From positions 504,501 through 568,500 of the forward strand of contig JAPFBL010000102.1 of the NCBI GenBank assembly GCA_026182355.1: a stretch of DNA of 64,000 bases, given 5' to 3'. Each line of letters opens with the position of its first letter. The stretch's first letter is position 1. Below the pieces are notes generated by a model. It ran no database searches, was not told the DNA's origin, and was given only the letters and a program-made list of their open reading frames with translations. This document shows, piece by piece, positions 56,723 through 64,000 of the stretch. The DNA comes from Hermatobates lingyangjiaoensis (Eukaryota; Arthropoda; Insecta; Hemiptera; Hermatobatidae). The position numbers were made by a program, and so were the translations under genes.

Positions 56723-57486
56723 ATACAACTAAAAAATGATTGATCGGGATGCGGTCAGTTTCTTCCACTTTTTAATTCAAACTCTCATTGCCGACGTTTC
56801 GATTTTATTCAAAATCTTTTTCATAGGCCTACAAACAGAGGAAAACAAGAATTTTTATACGTACATTTTTAAAACACAAACAAAAGAAGTACACTATGAA
56901 AATTAAATACAATCTTAAGTATTTGAGTATACAATCTTAAGTATTGAAATGCTATTCATTAAAAAAGATCAAAATTGTATTAATCATAGAAACGATATAG
57001 CGAATTTAAATAGTGTTTATTCTAGTATTTTGAATACCTAACAGATTTAGTGAAATTTTGTTCAATAGTTACCTGCTTATCAGCTGTACAGAGTCGGTTA
57101 TTAACGGTTTTCATTGAATAGTTTAAGAGTCATTACTAGTTCAGAAATGAAAATGTAATAGTTCCTTCAATTGCCAATACTCCTACTTATGTAAGTACAT
57201 TGTAAAAAAAAAAAAAAAAAACTTTGTTTTTATAGTTAGACTCCATCTTTTTCTCTTTTTTATTATTCTGTCATTGTTATCCTAATACTTAAGATTGTAT
57301 TTAATTTTCATAGTGTACTTCTTTTGTTTGTGTTTTAAAAATGTACGTATAAAAATTCTTGTTTTCCTCTGTTTGTAGGCCTATGAAAAAGATTTTGAAT
57401 AAAATCGAAACGTCGGCAATGAGAGTTTGAATTAAAAAGTGGAAGAAACTGACTGCATCCCGATCAATCATTTTTTAGTTGTATAT
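56723..57486. mobile_element. Family D2 fold-back with long arms
   Basis: Arms of about 225 bp (56723-56950 and 57265-57486) surround about 310 bp. The forward core is GGCCTATGAAAAAGATTTTG, AATAAAATCGAAACGTCGGC, with GAAACGTC at 57407-57414. GCC/GGC can form stem I. The ends read ACAACTAAAAAATGATTGAT, a subfamily different from the 55.5-kb copy. TA repeats lie outside the left end. Confidence 0.85.
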
Positions 57487-57509
57487 CTGTCACACGGTCG
57501 AGAAGTTAT

Positions 57510-57765
57510 TAGTGTATATATATATATATATATATATTGGATGTTGCTGGTCTGAATACTGTGCCTTGTGTTCCTATTAGCAGACGAACAGATTATTTAA
57601 TAGAAAAGAGTTTCAACAAATCTAGGAGAGAAATAGAAACAGTCATTTGATGATCATCGTCATCAGGAAAGGAAGAGTTCCTGAGGAAGTCAGGGCGACG
57701 ACCTAATCGAAATATATAGGAGTAAATTATGCCTGTTTCTATCTCACTGTTGCTTATTTATATAT
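57510..57765. mobile_element. Family C-like decayed element
   Basis: (TA)n at 57516-57536, a reversed core (TGATGATCATCGTCATCAGG) and a forward piece (CTAATCGAAATATATAGGAG) with tail GTTTCTATCTCACTG to TA repeats. Confidence 0.5.
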
Positions 57766-58545
57766 ATTATGTCCGCAAGGTAATTATAATAGGGAATAAT
57801 GTAACATGAGTTACCTGTCTCTTGTTTAATAAGTTACCTATATGTTATAATGACATTTCTTTCATTATGCATATATTAAGGGATGAAAATTACCGGAGAT
57901 GAAATAATATTCCTGTGAATGAACATTAATTAATGAATATTTATGATGTATATGTAGTTATTCCTGACCAAAAATTTGAAAGGAATTACCTTATCATCGT
58001 CCTTAAAACTTTGAATAAAGAAATTATATAGCCTTAAAGGGAGAAAATAATAGTGGGTGATCATTTTAGTACTATTCCTTGCTAGATATTTTCTCTAACT
58101 TTGGTATCTTGTTGTTGCACATGCGACTATTCTATATAACGTACTTGATTGAATTGTGATTGTATATCATGTTCACAGTATGCTTGTTTATTAGGATGTA
58201 ACATCAGCACGTAGGCATTGAGCATTCATTTGAGAGAACGGATGAAAGAAATTCCGATAATCAATATTAGTATATTCAAGAATGTAGTTTAGAAAGTTAT
58301 GTTTTTGAGACGTTGATGTTATGTTTCTTCTTGTTGAAGTGTAGATCGGAAATAACAGAAGAGTATTTTGAAATGTTTAACTTCTAATCGTGAACTCTCT
58401 TTCTCTTTAGTAATTAAAAAAAAAAAGTTGGTTACTTCAAATGATTAATCGATTATTTCCGATTCCGTTTCATCAAGAGATGTTTATACATTAAAATTAA
58501 GCTGAGAAGGAATTCGTTGAGTTAATACCTCATTTCGAATTTATA
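57766..58545. other. AT-rich stretch, nothing recognised
   Basis: No gene or element ends supported. Confidence 0.4.
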
Positions 58546-58549
58546 GGAG

Positions 58550-59165
58550 CAGTGGATGTTAAAAGTTAGCGTCGACTCTTCAGATTGTAAATCTCTCAAT
58601 AATTGCCTGGAAAGAGGGAGCCGGGTGCAACTTGAGGGTGGTGTTTATCTTTCCTAAAGACGGTCATTTTTATCCTAATCTGATTAAAGACTGCCCCTTT
58701 TCTCTACCACTGTTAGAAGGCCCTAATGAATAAGAATTGTTGTTAATTCCTTCGCGCTAAAAAATAGGAACAGAGGAGGGAGAAGGTTAGTGCAGTCTGA
58801 AGTCAAGATAATAAGCTTGTAATTCAATTTCTGGCTGGCCTGGCCCCTCCTCCTCTCTGAAGTACTATGGGGACATTGGTGATAAGTCAGCTCTTGCGAC
58901 AACCCCTCCGCCAATACTCACCCCCCTCACTCTCTCTCTCTCTCTCTCTCTTTCGGACACTTCCCGAATATTCCTAAACGAATTATCTTGTTTGTTGATT
59001 CCAAAATCCTATTTATTCGTTTTGAGAGGTCCCCGTATTTACAATGGCGCCGGTGACATCATTGGCTTGTTATCAACGCATGATCGAGCAAAAGCCTCCC
59101 TTGCCATTACCCCACTAATCAGACTTAGTTAGGGCATGTTCCCTAAACTCAATGCGCTGAAAGCA
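58550..59165. promoter_or_regulatory. Largest GC-richer low-repeat island
   Basis: About 600 bp of balanced sequence with ATCCTAATCTGATTAAAGAC, TTTACAATGGCGCCGGTGAC and CCCCACTAATCAGACTTAG (paired TAATC homeodomain-like sites on both strands), interrupted by (CT)n at 58930-58952. No coding frame. It is the strongest compositional candidate for a conserved regulatory block. Confidence 0.35.
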
Positions 59166-59935
59166 AATTAATTTTCCCTGAAATTCATTTTTCAAATAGG
59201 TTTAGAGCGTGGAAAATACCATGACTCAATATTCTTCAATGAACGATTTTATTTCATTTGTAACATTATTCGCTGCATTCCATTTATCAATTTTCAGAGT
59301 TAATTCTTATTTTCCTGTAAATAAAGGATAATGCTTAATGAAAAAATAATTTTAATATTTTGAATAATCCATTATTGTTATTTGAATATCAAGTTTAAAT
59401 ATTTGTGAGTGTACAGAAATAGTATTTTTTACCACTATAGCCAAAGCGTTAGATGAATCTTAATGAACCTGCAACCTAACGTATTATTGGTGTTAAACTA
59501 ATCAGCTTGGATTAAAGGCATCATGCCATTGTAAAATTGACACTTTACGTCAAAACAAGATACAATTTCAGCGAGTTAAAAGTTTGCATTTTCTATCATG
59601 TTATTGTTTTAAATCTTTAAAACATATATGAATTTTGAATTATTGGAAAAAGCAATACAAATACAAGTACCATAAAGTAAAAGTTATTTTAATTAAATTT
59701 CCTTTGAAACTTAACAATAATCATCAATAAAAATTCTAATATGTTATTTATTTACTAAGTGGTTTACACTCATTTTTGCTGAAATCAAATCAGTTGTCAG
59801 AAATATGATGAAATAAGTAAATTAATTCGTTTATTTTATTGTGGCTAATACATTTTGCCTAGTGTAATCAAAAGGTAGTTATTTTTTCAGAAATTGATAA
59901 CAAACTGAAATGTAAATTTTGAATGAGTGATAACC
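59166..59935. other. AT-rich stretch, nothing recognised
   Basis: No gene supported. Confidence 0.4.
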
Positions 59936-59937
59936 TC

Positions 59938-60050
59938 AACTGGGATTTGACTCTGACGACGACCTTTTGTCACGGTTGAACTTTTCTTAGTCTTTTTTTT
60001 TTTTTTTTTTATTTCATAATGTGGTTTTGACGTTGATTTTTCCAAAAAGT
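59938..60050 (+). mobile_element. Family A, old single copy 14
   Basis: GGGATTTGACTCTGACGACG, ACCTTTTGTCACGGTTGAAC, then TCTTAGTC and a T-expanded tail with ATGTGGTTTTGACGTTGATT. GAAA has become GAAC. Confidence 0.65.
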
Positions 60051-60369
60051 GTTTTCAACATTTATATGTCATCTTGAGGTTAACATTAGAAGGTTGTAAA
60101 TTCAGAAACTGTTAACAACTCTAATAAAATCTGCTTAACAGAAGATTTGCTGCCACCCTGTACAAATATAGGACTCAGAGAATACAACAGGAAACGTACT
60201 ACCATATTCTTACATCCGTCCTGATGAGGAGTGTGAAGTGGGCCCCTCTAAAAAGAGGCAAAGACTGACTTATATTCTGCTCCTAATAACAACTGAAGTA
60301 AAAATATGTTAGTTATGTGAGTTATTCTTTATGTAATTTGACATGTTTTTCTCGTGTAATGTTCTTTTT

Positions 60370-60680
60370 TTTGTATATATACATATTTATATATAACAGA
60401 TTCAATAATATATCGACCGTTTGATAGAATAGGTGTGTTCTCTAATCGGGGTTCGGTCAATTTTCCAAGATCAAAAATTAAACTCTCGTTGCCAACGTTT
60501 CGGTTTTATTTAAAACCTTTTTCATAGGCAGAAGTAAGAATTTTCTCAGTTAAAAAATTCTTACTTCTGCCTATGAAAAAGGTTTTAAATAAAACCGAAA
60601 CGTTGGCAACGAGAGTTTGATTTTTTATCCTGGAAAATTGACCGAACCCCAATTAGAGGACACACATATTTATATATTTA
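60370..60680. mobile_element. Family D fold-back with short centre
   Basis: Arms 60396-60535 and 60560-60672 are near-perfect inverted copies. The core is CCTATGAAAAAGGTTTTAAA, TAAAACCGAAACGTTGGCAA, with GAAACGTT in place of GAAACGTC. TA-rich DNA on the left. Confidence 0.85.
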
Positions 60681-61385
60681 ATAAACAGTTCTATATTTCA
60701 TTAGTTTAAATTTATGAAAGTAAATTTTACATTAGATTTTCTTTTAAATATTCTAGCTTTGCATGTATATTGCCATTGGAATCAAAAATAGTAAATATTC
60801 CATCCGCATATATAATTTTTGTCAAGAATGTAATTAAATCAATTAGAATATATTTACTTAAAACAGCTTAATTAAAACAATTTAGGCTTTGTTTTAATGC
60901 TTAATTATATTTTTAAATAAATTTAATTATAAATTAAAATAAATTTGTTTGTAAATGTAGATATTTGAAATGGTGGAATTTAAAGCTATAGGCCAATTGG
61001 TGGACGTGTTGATGATAGTTGATGATAAAAGAGAGGCAATGTTTTTTATCAGTAGGTTACAGGTTTGATTAAATCAACACGTGGTTGGGAGTTTGCCGTT
61101 GACAGGAACAATATTTGTGGCATTTATTGTTCTTGCTGGAAAGGGATGGGATTAAATTTCGGTCGTCCATCGGCTGTCGTGTGCCAATCAGAGAGTGTTG
61201 TAAAATTTAATCACCATCTGACCACTGCTATTTTTGCTTTGGTCGTACTAAACTAAGAGTACATTCTTTGTGAATTTGTGCTTACAACAAAAATGAAAAA
61301 AATACTCTCAAATTATACATTAAACTTATACAATTTTATATAAATTACATGGTAATAATTGTGCATTATAAAGAAAAAATAAAAA
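60681..61385. other. AT-rich stretch; unconvincing short frame
   Basis: A 63-codon frame at 61065-61256 has no splice signals or known motif. Confidence 0.4.
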
Positions 61386-61395
61386 CATGCAATAA

Positions 61396-61692
61396 AAGTA
61401 ATATATATATATATATTATTGAATTTGATAGCAGATTCTGCATTCACGATTTTGCTACTTATAGCTCCTATTTTTCTTACAATTTTCTTTTGAGCAGGTG
61501 ATAATTGCCATAGCAAGCTAGCATAAGAGCATAGATAGCATAATTCTAATGCTAGCTTGCTTTGGCAATTGTCACCTGCTCAAAAGAAAATTGTAAGAAA
61601 AATAGAAGCTAGAAGTAGGAAAATCGTGAATGCAGAATCTGCTATCAAATTCAATAATACATGCTTCAAAGAGGACTTGCTGCCGAAATACA

Positions 61693-61750
<58 letters not shown>
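61396..61750. mobile_element. Fold-back of PLE-like ORF sequence flanked by (TA)n
   Basis: Arms 61418-61525 and 61549-61660 are inverted copies, with a loop of about 25 bp and (TA)n at 61401-61418 and 61697-61748. The left arm leaves the shared sequence at AATTCAATAATA and enters (TA)n. The right arm continues ACATGC and enters (TA)n later, at ACTAATATA. Confidence 0.8.
61557..61700 (+). pseudogene. PLE-like N-terminal ORF piece
   Basis: The frame reads LSPAQKKIVRKIEARSRKIV, then NAESAIKFNNTC and FKEDLLPKYTNI. The basic helix, FNxTC and LLPKYTNI pattern is shared with 47.9 kb (NTTCLNEGLLPKYSNI) and resembles the conserved N-terminal part of Penelope-like ORFs, where a hydrophobic-Cys segment and a Pro-Lys motif precede the reverse transcriptase. 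No reverse transcriptase is present. Confidence 0.55.
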
Positions 61751-61753
<3 letters not shown>

Positions 61754-61879
61754 CAAATCCTCAAACAAATCCCCGAGTCTAATTCCCATGTCACCCTTAG
61801 AGCTTCCGAAGAGGCATTCATATGCCTCCTTGGGGCTCGTTCTCCTCCTGGTCTCAACCTGTACCGTTAATTATTTTTT

Positions 61880-61952
61880 ATTTTATTATTATTATTATTT
61901 TATTATTATTATTTTATTATTATTATAATTTTTTTTTATTATTATTATTTCG
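61880..61952. repeat. (TAT)n trinucleotide repeat
   Basis: TAT/ATT units interrupted by T runs. A similar array lies at 33640-33690. Confidence 0.85.
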
Positions 61953-61999
61953 TATTTTATATATTTCTTATCTTGTTTTCGAAATAAATATTGGAGGGA

Positions 62000-62200
62000 T
62001 TTCTATTTTTCCTCTCCTCCGCGGGGGGGCAGCATTGCGGTGGTTCCACGAGTTACTCTAGAGGCCAGTAGCAGTTTGCTTCTCAACGCGAGTACTTCGC
62101 ACTTCTTTCCGATGACGACGGATGTCGAAATATCGAAGTGAGTTCTGTAGTGTCTTTCTGTGTTCTTTTCTATGTGTTAAAGTATATATATATATATATA
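62000..62200 (+). mobile_element. Family C element, forward copy
   Basis: GCGAGTACTTCGCACTTCTT, then CCGATGA (62110-62116; CTGATGA with one change), CGACGGATGTC, GAAA, ATATC, then GAAGTGAGTTCTGTAGTG and a tail into (TA)n at 62184-62204. CTTC/GAAG can form stem I. It is the same subfamily as the - strand copy at 25965-26078. Confidence 0.75.
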
Positions 62201-62354
62201 TATAACTTTAAATTACACAAAGCACGACACAGAAAAGAGAATGAAAAGAACACTTACAGAATTCAATATTTCGAACTGTTGTTCGTCATCAGGAGAGTAG
62301 ACTAGAAGAGAGGACGAAGTGAGAGAGATCTCCCCACGTCGAAGAACGGAGCGC

Positions 62355-62355
<1 letters not shown>
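62201..62355 (-). mobile_element. Family H element, copy 1
   Basis: On the - strand: CTGATGA, C, hairpin GAAC-AACA-GTTC, GAAA, ATAT, T (core + 62262-62293), then the tail TTCTGTAAGTGTTCTTTTCA to (TA)n at 62184-62204. The upstream side ends in (TA)n at 62357-62393. Confidence 0.7.
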
Positions 62356-62398
<43 letters not shown>

Positions 62399-62545
62399 AA
62401 AGACAACAAATAGAAGAAGCGAGAAAACTTATTGGATCGATATTTCGAACTGAAGTTCGTCGTCAGGGAGAGAGTAGAAGGGAAGAGGAAGAGGTACGTG
62501 CGTTTACTTGTACTGGCAGAGAGCGACTGGGGGTTGATATATATA
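62356..62545 (-). mobile_element. Family H element, copy 2
   Basis: On the - strand: CTGACGA (+ 62460-62466), C, hairpin GAAC-TTCA-GTTC, GAAA, ATAT, C, then GATCCAATAAG and a tail entering the (TA)n at 62357-62393. The core is complete. Stem I is poor. Confidence 0.7.
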
Positions 62546-63840
62546 CGAGATATCATGAAATAATCGTATATATCATATACTCGTATATATCATGAAATAA
62601 TCAGCAGCCTCTGCGTTAACGCCTTTAAAGCTTGTCTGCTCTTTAAAGGTTAACCAATTTACGAACTACCTTGCGGTGGGCTGGTGTTAAAAGCCATATG
62701 AATTGTCCAAGAGACATCTTACTTTGGCATGAGCAAATGTAAAAAGAAAATCATAACTTCCAGACGAAAGGCAAAACTTTATAATACCATACAAGATACA
62801 TTTTAAAAACAAACAACAATTACAATGAATTAAAAACAAATGCAGAGAATAAATACAATTACAATGACAGAAAACATGTTGATTTTATCATTAGGGTTTG
62901 TGGTAACCACATTTTTGTAAATGATCTTTTTATAGCCGCCTTATCTTGCCTGTATTGACATTCAACCTCGGTTCATGTAACCTCGGTAGTACAGCAGTAT
63001 TTCTTGTCCTATGTTTTTTATTTCATTAACTAAATAAATAAATGAATGATTAACTAATAAATGAAGCATTGTTTTTTTTAAATATTGATTGAAACTAAAT
63101 GATGTTCAAAAAAATTATTTTTTGTTAACTATAATTATAATTAAACTATAAACAATTAAACTAATATTATATTTTATATTTCAATAATTTGAATAACATG
63201 TAAACTGTATTTAAAGTCATCACAGGAATTGTCAAGCACTAGCAATACTCACCCATTAATTTTTTTATACTGCAATTATTGTGAATGTGTATTTTACAAA
63301 TTGGTAAGAGGTTAACAGTTGCTGATTTCATTATTTAAGTATTAACAATAATTATTAGGTCAGTTTTATCCATAATTTTGTATATCAGATAAATGTAATA
63401 ATAATTATTATATAGTATAATATGTAATGAGTTTTTATAACTTTTGATGTCAATAAGTGTTGTATTGAAGATTCTATTTGTTTTAGTACCGTCTAAAGAG
63501 ATGGTACTAAGTACCAGCAGATTGGTGATGCAATGGTATCCTTGTTAGGTGATGCTTTTGTCTGCAATCAGTAGAAGGTTAACAATATTATAGTGACAAC
63601 TTCTTTATTACAAAAATATGAAGACACATACAATCCTATACTTAGAAGCAGCCCTAAGAAAGCTTCTAGGATAGTCACTTCGTATTAGTCATTTGGAGTA
63701 ATAGTATGATTGCACTATTGAGACATGTAAAGCCCACTACATTAAATATTTCGGGGTGAATGCCACAAAACTCTTTACTAGATGACTCACACTTACAAGA
63801 CACATGAACAAGACAAATATCGTATAGAAGACTTGCTTTA
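62546..63840. other. AT-rich stretch, nothing recognised
   Basis: 62560-62660 contains a short TATACGAG-type repeat. No gene or element ends in the rest. Confidence 0.45.
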
Positions 63841-63843
63841 GAT

Positions 63844-64000
63844 CAGGGGTGTCAAACTCATTTTGGTCTGGGAGCCGAATACAACTTAGTTTTGACATCC
63901 AGCGGGCTGTGCCAACAAGCTAATTGAAAAATTACATTGAGCTAACATATAAGACTACTTTTTTCTTTGTATCAGTCAGTAATACTAATAATTAGTGCAA
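63844..64000 (+). mobile_element. hAT-like element, 5' end, runs off the window
   Basis: CAGGGGTGTCAAACTCATTT, then GGTCTGGGAGCCG and AGCGGGCTG, match the widely found hAT (Charlie-like) terminal pattern. Only the first 157 bp are visible. No transposase frame is in view. Confidence 0.6.

Noticed and set aside
61065..61256. 63-codon frame as an exon
   Set aside because: No fitting acceptor or donor and no recognisable motif.

Overview
This is an AT-rich eukaryotic window with no operons, no rRNA and no long reading frames. It holds poly(A)-tailed LINE fragments, tRNA-derived SINEs, a pogo/Tigger element, Helitron-like and hAT-like ends, (TA)n microsatellites and very many fold-back repeats. 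Arthropod-type TTAGG-like repeats occur at the ends of one SINE family, so I favour an arthropod and perhaps a chelicerate. That is an inference, and the species cannot be named from the sequence.

Host coding content is minimal. Three short stretches look like real protein-coding exons because of codon-like composition and splice signals: a + strand internal exon (23456-23664) with a strong polypyrimidine/AG acceptor and a GT donor, a - strand probable last exon (29902-30208), and a - strand possibly frameshifted exon (13053-13274). I recognise no protein family in any of them. Several GC-richer, low-repeat islands (near 2.0, 9.7, 12.9, 20.1, 21.9, 34.9, 39.0, 51.2, 54.9 and 58.9 kb) could be conserved regulatory DNA inside a large intron or gene desert.

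The dominant theme is a set of sequence-unrelated repeat families that share one architecture: (TA)n, a tail of about 60-110 bp, a small RNA-like core, a centre, then the same core and tail inverted, then (TA)n. The core in each family reads CUGANGA, a short hairpin, GAAA, then a 4-6 nt palindrome ending in U and one more base. In the best copies the bases flanking the core can pair as stem I. This is the layout of minimal hammerhead ribozymes whose stem III forms only in a dimer, as known from Penelope-like retroelements (PLEs). Short pieces that resemble the N-terminal PLE reading frame lie in the same (TA)n-flanked setting (near 47.9, 56.1, 56.6 and 61.5 kb). I read the window as a graveyard of (TA)n-targeted, mostly fold-back PLE derivatives with hammerhead-like termini.

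Layout: 0-10 kb holds a fold-back with a GAAACGTC core, a 30-bp minisatellite, SINE pieces and the first family A copies. 10-11 kb holds a pogo/Tigger deletion derivative keeping the transposase C terminus and its PCNA-binding motif. 15-20 kb is a dense cluster of families A, B, C, D and L. 22-32 kb holds CT-rich repeats, two candidate exons, an RNase H-bearing LINE fragment and a long family A copy. 32-38 kb holds a Helitron-like end, a LINE tail with target duplication, a three-unit tandem repeat and a 41-bp minisatellite. 40-54 kb holds SINEs, family B, A and C copies, a second LINE tail with target duplication, an LTR-retroelement remnant and a second Helitron-like element. 55-62.5 kb is a second dense fold-back cluster of families A, C, D, H and K with PLE-like ORF pieces. 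The window ends inside a hAT-like element.
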